Shown: positions 34,811 to 47,923, numbered from the stretch's first letter. The stretch: 64,000 nucleotides of DNA from Paracamarosporium sp. OC-R06-R3 (GCA_019828545.1 JACVRA010000124.1:1-64000), one strand, 5' to 3'. The notes: generated by a model from the sequence alone, not told the origin. A program made the numbers and translations.

Positions 34811-35581
34811 TTACGGGATCGCAACATCCAATTTATTATCCGGTGCGATATTGTCCCAGCCGCATGTTTCCAACAAGTCATATATCCGTGGTACGAGATA
34901 TGAAAGTCCAGCATACATTTCTCCCCCGCCCTCGTCCACCGACACAAGTCTGACCTCTCCGTATCCATCCACATCGAAGTCTGAGGGTGGTGGCCCCTTT
35001 AGAACATTGTTCAATGACCATTGATCGATCAGAACACAAGCCATGAACTGCGCAGAGCTCAGGAAGTACTTTTTCTCCCCGCTTTCTCGAATCCATTCCT
35101 TGAACCGCCTGTTTCACATTAGCGGGTTGGTACACACACAATACGCTCACTTTAATACGTACATGCGTATCTGCTTCTCGCCTGCATGAGCAAGCTCGGG
35201 ATCTTCCTGCACGCACCAATCAACGCGATCGAAGAGGTGTCCAGCGCCTTCCTCCTCGAGATTCAATCGTGTGCGTTCGTCCAAATGTCTCATAAAGCGA
35301 TCCCACTTTTCTTGATCATCATAGGTACAGCGGTATATCACGAAGCCTATCTTCAGCTCGGGATCTTCTTGCAGCTTTTCTTCTAGTTCCCTACAAGTGA
35401 TGCTCATCTTACCGCGCGGTTTTGATTTTGTTGCTTCCTCATTGTTCGTATTGCCTTTTCTACGATGCTCCAGGCCAGCCTCGTTTCCGCTTTCGGAAAC
35501 TGTCTCCCAACTATCTCCAGAATCTGTTTCCCAGCTATCTCCAGAATCTGTTTCCCAATCATCTTCAGAATCAGATGTCAT
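34811..35581 (-). CDS. Small acidic-repeat protein, unknown function
   Basis: Two exons (35581-35151 and 35108-34811; 42-bp intron, junction MYVLK|RFKEWI) encode 242 aa. The N-terminus has an acidic repeat of an 8-residue unit like DSGDSWET in tandem, coded by 24-bp DNA units around 35505-35575. The rest is globular and charged, with a CRELEEKLQEDPEL helix and a C-terminal IYDLLETCGWDN end. I do not recognise a family. The start is set at the ATG at 35581, as no ATG lies upstream in frame. No signal peptide or membrane segment is seen. The closing splice and conserved-looking globular part support a true gene. Confidence 0.65.
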
Positions 35582-36099
35582 ATTGTTCGGCTGCAAGAAG
35601 TCTTAATGATGGCGTTTATCGTGAGAGAGGGATGGCGCGGGTTGAGGGCAGTGAAACAACAAATTGGAATTGTTCATTACCAGCTAAGTGCTGACTGGCT
35701 ACCCACACAGTAGGTCTGGAGTTCGGAAATCAAAGGGCCTCACAGACGTATACTAGTGGCACGGGGAAGCTGTGCCGTCGAACCTTTGAAAGCGGGGGCT
35801 GGAACAACGATTCTTTCTCACAGCCGCTATTGATTTTGAGCGGCACAGTCGGGCCTCAAGGTCCTTGTCCGTGTATCTCAAGCCGGGGCGTTGCCGGGGT
35901 CTGCCTGCAACCCGAGTTCCCATGCCAGGCTATGAGACCTTTGGTGCAGTGAACAAGCTCTGCTATTATCTCCCGAGCTCGGCTATACATCACTTTGAGA
36001 AACGAAAGCAGCAACCATCACTTAATCAACGGAAGATACGCTTTCTACATACACTCAAACAACATACTTTTCGTCCTTTTATTTGGCAATCCTTCACCA
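35582..36099. other. Intergenic, nothing recognised
   Basis: About 520 bp between two minus-strand genes, holding the 5' region of the acidic-repeat gene and the 3' region of the WD40 gene. No coding signal. Confidence 0.5.
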
Positions 36100-39000
36100 T
36101 CAACTACTCGTGTCAAACGCTGCCTCCCACTCTACCCGTATGACTTCCATACCAACGCCGCAAATCAGCACTCTTGCAGCTTTCTCATCGTCCTTCGAAG
36201 CCAGTACAGCCATGCTCGACACATCTGCAACGCTCGTCTTTACCTTCCCTAGCCGCTTGATTTCTATCCAATCCTCGCCTTTCTCTATCTCGTCCTGATC
36301 AGATAGGATGAGTTCCCACATCCGCACCCATTGGTCGTTACCGCTTGTTACAACACAAGTACGATCATTACGCGTAAGTACCGCGCATGCTGTCACGGCC
36401 GAAGCATGTGTACGGACCACTATGACTGGACGATAGGCCCACTCTATCTCGGTCGACGTAGGGCTGGAAGATGAGGCGAGGAGGAAAGCGATTGTACCGT
36501 CATCGCCGCCACTCACAATGAGTGTCTTCCTCTTGGTGCTGGGAAGGGAATGTGTAGCCAAAGTCTTGGAGGAGGATTGATGGATTGTGGTAGGAGAGTG
36601 GTATTTGATGGTTTTTGCCTGCTCGCTGAAGGGTCCTGTGACAGGCCAAAGGACGGCATGTCCATCCGTGCCGGCGGTCAAAATGGTTTGTGGCATGCTT
36701 TCCTCGCCTGATGGGAGGAATACGCATTGCGTTAGACAGGAGGTAAAGTATAATCCGGAAGCAAGCTTTTGCCACTTCTTTAGCTGCAAGAAATCATATG
36801 AGTAGATCTAATCAACAATAAGTATCCTCTGGTTTCCGCAGTAGGGGGATGTACGTACCTTGACCATTGAATTCGAAAACACCATACTGATCATGAATCT
36901 ACATTCCGCTTGTTGTACAACGTCAAACGCCATGATGCGAAGATCAGAATGTTCGCTCTCCGGTGGACAGCTCGCTTCACATACCACACCTATGCCGCCA
37001 ATCTCAGATGGCAGACAGCTTATCCTCCAGACATAAAGCTCTTCACAGCCACCGCTACTGAAAAGGTATGACCCATCGGCGGACCATTGAAGACATTGAA
37101 TTCCCGTTGTGTGTTTGCGGAGGGTACGAAGGCAGATCAGGTGGTTGTTCGAGTATGAAAATATCTTAATGTCGGTGTCTTCGGCGCCTGTAGCTATAAG
37201 CTGTTTCTTGCCACTGTTGATATCAACTTGTGGAGACACAGCGACAGCTTTAATCTCGCGTCCATGACCACCTGAACGAATCACGTCGTGGTTGAGTCCG
37301 GGTTGAGTGCGGATATGCATGCTTGATGCTCGTGTCCAGACAAGGGTTCCGCCGTTGTGTGAGGAAAGATTGGGCTGGAAAGCCCAGCTTCGGTGTGCAC
37401 CACCAGTTTCCACGCTCATGCTTTCTTCTTCGGTGGCGGTGTTGTATAGGACGAATTTCTTACTTGAGAAGCCGTAGACATATAGCTCACTGTTGTGAAT
37501 ATAGAGACCTTCGATGTTCGGACCGAGGGGTAGCGTGAGATTATGGACCAAATGGTCAGAATTGTTTCTCAGGTCAATAGAATGAATCGCAACACATCCG
37601 TCTCTGCCGGTGGAGACGAGATGGCCAGACGAAGAACTTGTGTCACCGGATACCCAGGTCACGGCGGTGACGGCTTCTTTGCCATGAACAGAATCAATGA
37701 TTCTAGTTAGCTCGGCTGAACTGGCCGCGGCGTGTTCATCGCATTGATCAAGAATGCGGTATACGGCAATTGATCCACGACGGTACCCAAGGAGCACATG
37801 TCTTCCGATTGGAGTATCGATATGTACCATACTTGTAATGGCAAGTCCAGTGATGTGATCAGGAATCGAAATGGTGGACAGACTCGAGATTATTGGCCCA
37901 TTAATTCCGGAAATATTTACATTTAGCAATTGAGCAACCTTTTGTCCTACCAGGGTGACTAAGAGGACCATCTGCTTCGACTGAAGCGAGTCTGTAAGCA
38001 ATGCGGTAAAAATTTCACCAATTTTGCCGTTAACGGTGTGTAGCTTTGTCAATCGTGATGTGTCGGCGGTGTAGGCGTATAAGCTTCCTTTCGCACCAGC
38101 AACAAAGGCTACACCGAATGACCGCTCTCCTACGCAAACAGAGTACCCGGTTAAGTCATCCAGCTGGGATATAAACCTTGAACGCGCTATTTCCGCGCCG
38201 GATATAGGGGACAAAACCTCAAGATAGACTCTGCCTGAATTGGTAGTCAAGATGAAGGAAGACTCATCCAAGAATGCGTAGCTTCTAAAAAACTCAGCCT
38301 GTTTAGAGGAGCGGTGACTTAAATCCTGTGCGATTATTGCGTTTTCTGCGGGAGGCAGCGATGAAGACGTAAAGAACCCGATATCGTATTGGGATTGCTC
38401 GTTGCTTTGATTACTTCCCGAAGATGAGGTAGGCGCTCCGAGGAGGAACCTTGTGATTTTGCTATCAGCTCCTCCCAGTGTGACATGCTGGTGATGGTTG
38501 AGGACGCTCGGAATTGACATGGACCAGACATTCTTTCCGTTATGATAGGCTGCTGTATCTACAAGCTCAAGCTGCCATGATGGCTTATCCGCCGTATCCG
38601 ATGTATTACCAATCTTTTCAATAAGTCTCCAAGTACGTGACGTTGCGTCCTCTCCCGTAGAAACCAGGAAGATATCACCTGGCGATAGGTCGCTGTCAAG
38701 GAATTCCACCTTCCAGACACGAGAGGTATGACCCCAACCTATGGCTACGCAGTCGGTGTTTGAAACGTTAGTGTCATAAGAAGCATTGCTGAAGCCTGTA
38801 TGTCTTGTTCTTTGCAACTCGAGGTCACCGTCAAGTGACACCCGCTTTTCTTCCGCGGCAATGTCGCTTACATCCCAGATGCGTATCGTACGGTCATCAC
38901 TGCAGCTTGCGAGTAGCCGTCTCGAACCTTGGTCGTTGATATTGAGCTCATTAGATATCTTTACTCCAAATATTGAACCCTCGTGACCTAGGAAGACACG

Positions 39001-39681
39001 ATGAATACGAGATCTGCTTTCTGCATCGCGATCTTGATCCCATGACCAGTACATGATCTCGCCAAATGCGGTGCCTGCAGCAACGAGGATACGGCGTTCG
39101 GATTCCCATAGCAGATGTGCAGAGTAGAGAATCGAACGTGAACTTGAAGTAAGCTCACTAACGGAGATCAGTAGAAGTCCTTCGATATCTTGATTTCGTG
39201 CGTCATGCTGTAAGGTTATTTCAAGTAGCGCATTGTGTGCGGTCACCGCCGCGCATCGGATTGAAAGGGCATCTATGAGTTGGTAAGGCCCTGGGCGCAG
39301 ATCCAGAATCCAGTCTGGCGCTCTCGCGACATTAGAGATTTGTGTCGAGACCAAGGAAAGGCGATCATTCTGGTCGCACAGAAAGTCAAGCTTCAGGGTG
39401 CGGACTAATAAGCCCCCCCAGATAACAAGATGGACATGAGAAGTTGAACGTGAAAGCTCGGTGATGCCATGAACAGCTTGAGCTTCGAAAAGCCGTTCCG
39501 AGGAAAGGCATGCACCGTCTTGGCGTCCATAAAAGCGCACGTACGGTCCCTCAGCGACGAGTAAGAGCAGTCCACACTCGGCTGAAGCCGTTATTGGAAC
39601 GCGAGTACATTCATGCTAGATCTGTTAGTAAGATACGGCAATAGTTAATTTGAACAAACTCACATGAAGCTTCCGGGACAT
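36100..39681 (-). CDS. WDR6/Rtt10-type WD40 protein (Trm7 partner)
   Basis: Three exons (39681-39664, 39615-36859, 36783-36100) give 1152 aa in phase; the first codes only six residues (MSRKLH). The protein consists of many WD40 repeats, seen as recurrent WD/WS...GHE...D..IRIWD patterns, e.g. LLASCSDDRTIRIWDV, VSTGEDATSRTW and LIATGAEDTDIKIF. Size and repeat order match the WDR6/Rtt10 (Trm734) family. In yeast, Rtt10 binds the Trm7 methyltransferase to direct 2'-O-methylation of tRNA position 34, and also affects endosomal recycling. The same role here is inferred from family resemblance. The start exon is supported by a GTGAGT donor; no upstream ATG in frame gives a better start. Confidence 0.85.
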
Positions 39682-39884
39682 TGGAGAAATAGCTGGAAGT
39701 CACTCGTGATGTCTGGATAGATTTTGGTGTTGAGTAAGCGCGGCAGCGGGGCAAGGCGGGGTACTTTTCTGCCACCTCGAAAATTTATATACTTCGAACA
39801 ATACCACACCAAAACCTTTGTGACAGCGATTTTATCCCACAAATCACCCTCAATCAAATCGCACACTCTCCATCATATAGCAAC
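39682..39884. promoter_or_regulatory. Short bidirectional promoter, WDR6-type and PBDC1 genes
   Basis: Only 203 bp separate the two divergent start codons, so both promoters and 5' leaders must share this interval. Both products act in translation-related steps (tRNA modification and eEF1A biogenesis), so co-regulation is plausible but inferred. Confidence 0.5.
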
Positions 39885-40441
39885 ATGTCTCTCGGAACGC
39901 AGGGAGCCATCCCGGAAGGAGCGCAGGACAACAACCCGGACGTAAGTCAGCCCTTTACAACGTCATCGCACTTCGGTAACAATAGCCTAGGTCGAAGCAC
40001 AATGGGCGGTGCAAGCAGGAAAGCACATGGAGACGTACTGGAACATCCTTGAGAAGGTCAAGGGCTCCAACCTCCGCCTCACCAAGTTCGACGACGACAT
40101 CTACGCCCACTTCAAGAAGGACTTCCCCGAGATCGATGCAGGTGGAAAGCTCGACCAGGACGCCATGAAGAGCAAGGAGGGCAAAGAACGATGGCGCAAG
40201 TTCATCAATGAGTACGAGAAAAAGGTCGACGACTATAACTTTGGCACCATGCTGCGAGACTCTCCTAAGGCAGAGTACGGGCCGGACACAACCATGATGT
40301 CGGTGCGCATGCAATTCTATGCGATCGAGATTGCTAGGTAGGCAATAATGCAACTGGACGGGTGGAAACAGATGAGCTGACTGGAACAGGAACCGTGAGG
40401 GCCACAACGACTGGATCTACGAGCAGGCGCACGCCAAATGA
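39885..40441 (+). CDS. PBDC1/Ypl225w family protein, eEF1A chaperone
   Basis: Three exons (39885-39941, 39991-40337, 40390-40441) encode 151 aa, with junctions NNPD|VEAQW and EIAR|NREGHN. The PBDC1 domain spans about residues 20-145 and shows AQWAVQAGKHMETYW, LRLTKFDDDIYAHFKKDFPE and KERWRKFINEYE. The yeast counterpart Ypl225w has been reported as a chaperone for newly made elongation factor eEF1A; older names such as polysaccharide biosynthesis domain are misleading. It is a soluble cytosolic protein of normal length. The start is the only ATG in frame. Confidence 0.93.
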
Positions 40442-41067
40442 GAAACACACGACTCCTAGATACCACCCTCTACAACAATAAGTGACGAATGTTCGGTGAT
40501 GTCGACAAGCCACGTAGCTCACCGCACATACGATGGCGTCCCGGTACGCCTCCGAGCTCGTCACCTGTCCCCTTACCGACGTCTTTTGATACCCACAACC
40601 AGCCGCACTCCACTAGGGAGGAAACAGAGTGAAAGAAATATGCGATTTGACAGCAGTTTTGGCCTAAACGTCTTCCTACTTGCAGAAACGTAGCAAAAGT
40701 GTGATGATCTGTTCGTATATTCAACAATCTCGACGGGAACAGACACCTTACGTCGAGTGCTCACTTGCAAAGTGTCGTATTCACCGTATTCATCCGGACC
40801 AATTGTGTAAATTTCCCTGGTTTTCCATAGTGGTGGGCAGTCATGGCGAGTGAGAACAATATTAAGGGCAAAACAAAGCACGCGAATATGATGTGCAACT
40901 CCGTCGCGTGGTATTCACGAGCTAGTCCGCATTCAGTAATCTATGGACCGTGAAATTTGGAACTTCCATTCTTAATTTCGATATTGTTCCTAAATCTTAG
41001 CTTCCTGCAATAAACCTGTGCTTGTTCCACGCAACTCAACGTCGGCCTGCGGAGTTCGACCGCACCC
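40442..41067. other. Intergenic, nothing recognised
   Basis: About 625 bp between two plus-strand genes, holding the 3' region of PBDC1 and the promoter of the ABC exporter gene. No other signal. Confidence 0.5.
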
Positions 41068-44000
41068 ATGGCGACATCCGCAGCTTCGAATAGCGCCCAC
41101 GAACCGGACAAGCAGGATGACCCAGACACTGAGGAGCAGCAATCTATCCAAGATATGAGCTGGAGAGCTTTGTTCAACTTTACAACACGGAAACACTTGC
41201 CGGTCCTTTCTCTCGCCATTTTTGCGGCAACCATCGCTGCCCTTACCCTTCCTGCTTTGGCCATCCTGTACGGTCTGCTGTTTCGAGAATTTGGAGCCGT
41301 TAGCAAAGGCGAGAAGTCAGAATCACAGTTCATAAAACAGGTCTCGACTTACTGCATATACGTCACGGCAATAGGTGGTCTCAGCTGGTTGGGCAACAGT
41401 TTGGACTATGCCGCATTTATTACATTCGGTGAAATGCAGGCCCGCAGCGCAAGAGGAATGGTATTCAACGCATTGCTAAAGAAAGATATGGCATGGTATG
41501 ACACACGAGATACGGGCATGGCAGCATTTTTGCCAGCTATGCAAACGTAAGAAACACCGGCCGTACGGCAACATGCTTCGAGCCTGCTGGCTGACCTGTA
41601 GTAGGCAGATACACGACCTCCAGATTGCGGTCTCGCAACCGGCCGGACTAGCTTTTCAATGCCTCGTTCAAACCATCGGTGCTCTGGGCGTCGCTTTTTA
41701 TTCATCTTGGAGCCTCACTCTTGTCATCATCTGTTCGGTCCCAATCATGTACCTTGTAACGGCTTATCTGTCTAAGCTGTTGGCGAAACGCGCACACGAA
41801 CAGAGCGATGCCCTGCAGCAAGCTCTAAAGTATCTCACGACCGCTATCCGTAACATCGAAACCGTAAAATGCTTCAATGGTGAACGCTACGAGCTCCATA
41901 GATACGGAACTGTGGCTACCTCCGCTGGTAACCTGTACAACAAGCAAGCCAATTTTCGGGCTCTGCAATTGGGGACCATGCAGTTCTTCACACTTAGTGT
42001 CTTCTTCCAGGGGTTCTGGTACGGTAGCTACCAGATATTTCAAGGACGGATGAATACTAACCAGGTCATCACGACGTTCTGGGCGGCAATGATGGCTGTG
42101 CAGGGAGTGACCGAATTCCTGCCCCAGTATATTATTCTACAGAAAGGAAAGGTTGCCGCGGCGAGGCTCAGGGTGTTGGTAGCACAGATATCTGAAGCTA
42201 GTGCTTTAGCTGAGACGGCAGGTCACAAGATACCGGCAAGATGTGAAGGCAACATCGAGTTTGATGATGTGAGTCACTGAGAGTTCATATATCACAAGCA
42301 CTAATAGAGCAGGTGTCATTCGCTTATCCGTCACGGCCAGGCCAGATTGCTTTACGCGATGTCTCTGTATCATTTCCAGCAGGTGAGACCACTTTTGTGA
42401 TTGGAAAGAGTGGATCAGGCAAGAGTACGTTGGGCCAGCTGCTCGTTCGTTTCTATCAACCTTCTTCTGGTCACATCCGGCTCGACGGCGTTTCACTCCA
42501 CGATTTAGACGTACATTGGCTTCGTCAACAGATCACGCTTGTTGAACAGCATAGCGTCTTGTTCAACGGTTCGATACGACGCAACATAGCTCTGGGTAAA
42601 ACAGGTCAAGATGCAAGTAGCACAGAAATCCTCAATGTCGTGTCTTTCGCGATGCTCCAACAGATGACCCAGGACCTTCCGGATGGGCTCGACACCGAGT
42701 TAGGAATACAAGGAAATAGCCTCAGTGGCGGACAACGGCAGAGAGTGGCGATTGCACGCGCACGCCTACGCGATCCTCGTGTCCTAATTCTTGATGAGTC
42801 TACGAGCGCATTAGACTATATCACGAGGTCCACTATATTCCAGTCAATAAGGTCTTGGAGGCGAGGCAAAACGACAATCATTATCACACACGATATCTCT
42901 CAGATTCTACCAGAAGATTTCGTGTATGTCATGGACAAAGCACAAGTGGTACAACAAGGTACTCGCAGCAAAATGGAAGCAGTACCATACTCTACATTTT
43001 ACACCTTTCTCAACCAATCCGAGAAAGATAAGCCGAACTTCTCGGACGCAGAAGATCTTGATGATGATACAGACACTATTATGGAGCTCTATTCGGATTC
43101 ATGGAGCGAGTGCAGAACACCGTCTCGTCCACCATCCGCCATGTTGACGCGATCTGGTATTTTCTCACCCTTTCTCAGTCCTGAAAGAAACGATGGGTTC
43201 TCTAGAAGCATCAGAGCTTCCGAAGACTGCTCCGCAGAGATTACAACCCACTTCGCCGGCAAACTCCCATCACGTCCAGTGACCATCATCGGCAAGATTA
43301 AAGATCAGTCATTTTTGAAGGAAACATCACGTCCACCGTCTGTATCTTCGTTTCATTCAATGAAGCTGTTAGAGGAAAAGCTCTCCAAACCTGTATCGCT
43401 CACTGCGCCTACCGCACCTTTAAGGAATGTAAGCGTAGCTGAAGAGCCTTCGTTTCGTAAAACGTTTCGTGCGAAAATGGAAAGACGCAAACAACGTCGC
43501 GCTCGACGAAAAAGGTCCACCGACACCATTGAAGCACTAAGCATCCTTGGCGTGCTACATACGGTCTGGCCTTCAGTCGATTGGCCCACACGGATCGCTT
43601 TGATACTAGGACTATTTTGCTCTCTCATCCACTCAGCGGCTACTCCTGTCTTTGGATACATGCTTTCCCAACTGTTTTCAACATTTTATACTCTGACAAG
43701 CCAACGGCAGCTGGCTCAGAGGTATGCTCTTTCGATATTAGGCATCGCAGCAGTTGACGGTCTTGTGAGCTACGGATACAACGTGCTATTTGAGATTTCT
43801 GCGCAAAGATGGGCCACTGCGCTCAGAACCGAGAGCTTGAAACGCATACTTGGTCAACCTAGAGAATTCTTTGACCGAGAGGAGAACAGTGTATCGCGGC
43901 TAGCCGAGTGCCTGGATCAATTCGCCGAAGAAGCCCGAAATCTTCCAGGGCGCTTTTTCTGCATCTTGATCATCATGGTCTTTACGGTGGTCATTGCTTT

Positions 44001-45450
44001 AATCTGGTCGATGGCTATTTGTTGGAAAATTGTGCTTGTAGCAATCGGTTGCCTCGCGGTCATGTTCTTTATTACCCGGGTATTCAACACGATCAGTACC
44101 AGCTGGGAGAAGTCTAGTAACGATGCGAACGAGCGGGTAGGCGAAGTCCTACACGAAACCTTTGTTAATATCAGGACTGTTCGATGCCTTGTCCTAGAGG
44201 ACGTATTTCGAAAGAGATATGCCGAAGCCACCCGAAATGCTCTCACGGTCGGAATAAAGCGAGCTATTTACAGCGGTTCAATATACGGTCTCAACTATGC
44301 AAGTGCAGCATTTGTTACAGCGTTCTTGATGTGGTGGGGGGCATATCTCGTATCAAAAGGCCAGTTCACCTCAACCGACATCATCACGACATTCAATATC
44401 CTCATGTTGAGCGTTGCTCATGCCAACCATATCGGCTTCTATATCCCCCAGATCAACGTCTCTAAAGATGCCGCTTCGCGCCTCTTTCGTCTTGCGCGCC
44501 TGCCGCAGAACTCTCAAGAGCTTAGCGGCACTGAACAGCTCTTTAGTGCTGGCGACATCACCCTCGACAACGTCAACTTCACTTACCCGACCAGGGAGAA
44601 TCATCAAGTTCTTCACAATGTCAGCTTTGATATTCCGAAAGGGAGCTGCACGGCCGTAGTCGGAGCCTCCGGATCTGGAAAGTCCACTATCGCCGCACTC
44701 CTGTTGAAACTCTACCAAACAGGGGGCAGACCAACGCGCTACAATCCAGATATTTCAATCTCAAAGACTGACATCAAAAGGCTGCACACACTTACGCTTC
44801 ACTCACGTATAGCCGTTGTATCACAAACTCCAGTCCTCTTCCCAAGCACTATCGCAGGGAACATCACATACGGCCTCGACCCATCAAGCCCTTTCACAAC
44901 AGACGAGAGCATTCGAGCGGCCGCCTTCGCAGCCGGCTGCGATGACTTTATTACCAGCCTGCCTCAAGGATACCACACCATCGTCGGCGAGGGCGGCACC
45001 GGCCTCTCAGGCGGTCAAGCGCAACGCATTGCCATTGCGCGCGCTCTCATCCGCTCCCCCGACATCCTCATCCTCGACGAAGCGACTTCCGCCCTCGACG
45101 TAGAATCCGCAGGTGTCATTCGGGACACCATCCAGCGTCTCGTTCACGAGTCTAAGAATCCCAACCTTGACTTTTCGACGCATTATTCTCAGTTTCCACC
45201 AAGAGTGGATAGTAGAACGGAAGCTACAAAGAGGCTTAGCGAGAGGATGAGCCAGGCGTTTCAAAGGCAGGGGATGACGGTGGTGATTATCACGCATGCA
45301 AGGGAGATGATGGCTATTGCGGAGCATGTCGTTATGCTTGATAAAGGGAGGGTTGTGGAGGAGGGGAGTTATGAGGAGCTGAGGAGAAGGAGGTCGGGGC
45401 CTTTTGCTCGGTTGTTGAGGGGAGAAGGTGGGGATGGGGGATTTATTTGA
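41068..45450 (+). CDS. STE6: Ste6-type ABC exporter (a-factor-like pheromone)
   Basis: Three exons (41068-41546, 41602-42268, 42313-45450) encode 1427 aa. The layout is a full-size TMD-NBD-TMD-NBD exporter of the ABCB group. NBD1 has Walker A GKSGSGKST at 413-421, signature LSGGQ at 519-523 and Walker B LILDE near 540. NBD2 has GASGSGKST at 1166-1174, LSGGQ near 1280 and ILILDEA near 1300. Membrane domains lie at about 45-330 and 810-1110; the linker between halves is long and Ser-rich. Ste6 proteins export the farnesylated a-factor-type mating peptide across the plasma membrane; the resemblance in length and linker supports this assignment over a drug pump, but a multidrug role is not excluded. 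All key catalytic motifs are intact. Confidence 0.88.
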
Positions 45451-46017
45451 TTTGCAGGTCTGGGAAATTGTGCTGAGCTGGGCTTTTGAGGGACGTTCTG
45501 AGTCTGCTTCAATTTGCGCGCGGGTTGGTGATGTGGACTGACATTTCCCTACATGGAATGTGGTCTTGAAGTTTCCTGTTCGAGTTGTCAACGATGTATC
45601 TGTTCTAACAATGTTGATGCGTTCGTAGAAGCATGTGCAACATGTGCAATGTAGCGTTGGCGAAACAGGAAGAGATCATGTGCTCATGTTGGTCATTACA
45701 TTCACCTTCGCAAAAGCTGCATAGACGAAGGAGTGATTTCAATGGAACAAAAGGCCTACGACAAAAGGATATTGAACATGGATGCATCTCATAACGTATG
45801 AGGCGGAGAGACGCAAGTGGACCATGTACTCACGCGTGGCAACGATTGGCATTTCGATGACACTCGTGGAGGATGGCTAGCCGAAACTGCACTAGCCCGA
45901 CGGGTCATGCGCCGCGTCGCGTGGATGCGCGGCTCAGCCATCAGCCAAGCCTCAACTCATCGATAGCATCCATCACTTCCTCCATCCTTCCCATCTCTCC
46001 AGATATGCCGACATAAC
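45451..46017. other. Intergenic, nothing recognised
   Basis: About 570 bp between the ABC exporter and ATG15, both on the plus strand. No coding signal. Confidence 0.5.
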
Positions 46018-47804
46018 ATGCCGCCACGCGCGTTCTGGATTTCACCTTCTCGACTACTGATTCTGCTAGCCATCATCGGCCAGGCACTCTTCTTTGTTGG
46101 CCTCCTCTACTCGTTCGGTGGGTACGGCTTGTTTAGCGCTAGGCGTCAAGCGCCACCCGCATTATCTCCACAGAGAGATGGCTCAAAGGTAGCGAACCTC
46201 GAAGCAGATGGAGTAAAGCTCCGACACGTTTTCCATCATGGCGCTGGACAGCCAGGACCAAGAGCACGAAGACTGGACATATCGACAGAAAGGATCGCGA
46301 TCGAAGCTGACTCTGCCGCTCACTTTGGACCATTTCCCATCCGCACATCATCGATAAGGATCGACAAGTCACCCTTGCAAAATCATGCTTCGCAACAACA
46401 TCTGATGTCGCCTGTGTGGCATCCAGAGTATGTCATGGGGCCGGATGTGAAAGACAAGCAGACAGTCCTCAATTTCGCCAACATGTCTGAAGACGCTTAC
46501 AAGCCAGGTCGCGACGATCCAGAATGGCTCGACGTGGGCGACGACTTTTCAAGCTCCCTTCCGTTTGGCTGGGAGGATAGCGGAATCCGAGGTCACGTCT
46601 TCAGCGATGATACCAACTCAACGGTCATTCTCTCAGTCAAGGGAACTACCGTAGCTATGTTCGAAGGCAACGGCACATCGGGACGGGACAAAGATAACGA
46701 CAACTTGTTTGGCTCGTGCTGTTGTGGGCAAGGCGGTCCATACCTTTGGCGTCAGGTATGCGACTGTATGACGGGGACATATACATGCGATCAGAAATGC
46801 GTCAAAGATGAGCTGGTCAAGCCCAACCGGTACTTCGAAGCTACACTGGAGCTTTTCGACGAGGTCATTCAACTGTACCCGAAGGCAAATATCATTACTA
46901 CCGGTCACAGCCTCGGTGGAGTGCTAGCATCCTTTATTGGTTTGCGACATGGCATCCCGTCTGTTACGTTCGAAACATACCCGCAAGCTTTGGCTGCGGC
47001 TCGACTCGGCCTTGCAGTTGCCGGACAAGATTCTCCTCTCCGCGAGAACACTGGAGGCTTCCACTTTGGCCATACTGCCGATCCAATTTACATGGGAACC
47101 TGCAATGGAGGATCTAGCTTCTGTTCCATTGCGGGATACGCCTTCGAGACGGTCTGCCACACAGGAAAGCGGTGTGCATATGATGTTGTGAAAGACTGGG
47201 GTTGGCGGCAGAGCACTTCAACGCACAGGTTGAGATACGCAATCGACAATGTGTACGCTAAATATGACGAAGCCGCTCCATGTGAGGACGAAGATGTCAA
47301 CTGTGTCGATTGCTATCTCTGGAAGTTCGAAAATGGTACAAAGAAAGAGCCCAGTACTACCACCTCATCCTCATCGACATCTGTGACACGTACCGAAACC
47401 TGCAAAACGCCGGGATGGTGGGGATGCCGCGATGCTACGACTACTTCAACGTCGCCGACAACGACGAGCACCACTACAACTACGTCAACAAGTACCTGTG
47501 AAACGGTCAGTCTATATTTCTAGCACAAGCGTGTGATGTTTACTAATATGAACAGCCCGGCTGGTTCGGTTGCAAAGACAAGACCACCACCGACACCACC
47601 ACTACCGACAAACCAACGACTACATCGACTTGTACCACTCCAGGCTGGTTCGGACGCTGTTTAGACCCGTCACCTACCGTTCCAACAGCAGAGGCAGCGC
47701 ATGCATATTGGCGGACATCACCGACAGCAACGCAAACGGCGCAGGCAGAGGCAGCGCACGCATATTGGCGAACTGAACCCACAGCGACCCAGACTTTCCC
47801 GTAG
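46018..47804 (+). CDS. ATG15: Atg15 autophagic phospholipase
   Basis: Two exons (46018-47505, 47556-47804) give 578 aa. An N-terminal membrane anchor at about 10-33 ([20 protein letters not shown]) is followed by the class 3 lipase domain with the nucleophile elbow GHSLGG at 296-301 (Ser298), an Asp in HTADPI and a likely His in the THRLRYAI segment. Atg15 is a type II membrane glycoprotein that reaches the vacuole by the multivesicular body route and breaks down autophagic bodies and other membrane lipids. The C-terminal tail is Thr/Ser-rich and carries three repeats of the form C-x-T-PGW-x-G, the last split by the intron. A duplicated EAAHAYWRT motif comes near the end. Length is as expected for fungal orthologues. 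Confidence 0.93.
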
Positions 47805-47923
47805 ACCACCCACTTAGCATTATAGAAGTTCATGGATGCATTTCCCCATTTATGACCTATGGACCGTGTCAGATCGAGAAGCCATAAGTGTACTGATCGA
47901 GTATATCCATGAAGCGGTCTACT

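Noticed and set aside
39660..39866. Longer upstream start for the WD40 gene
   Set aside because: The 68-codon frame there is not in phase with the WD40 exon and no donor joins them; the 18-nt exon with GTGAGT does.
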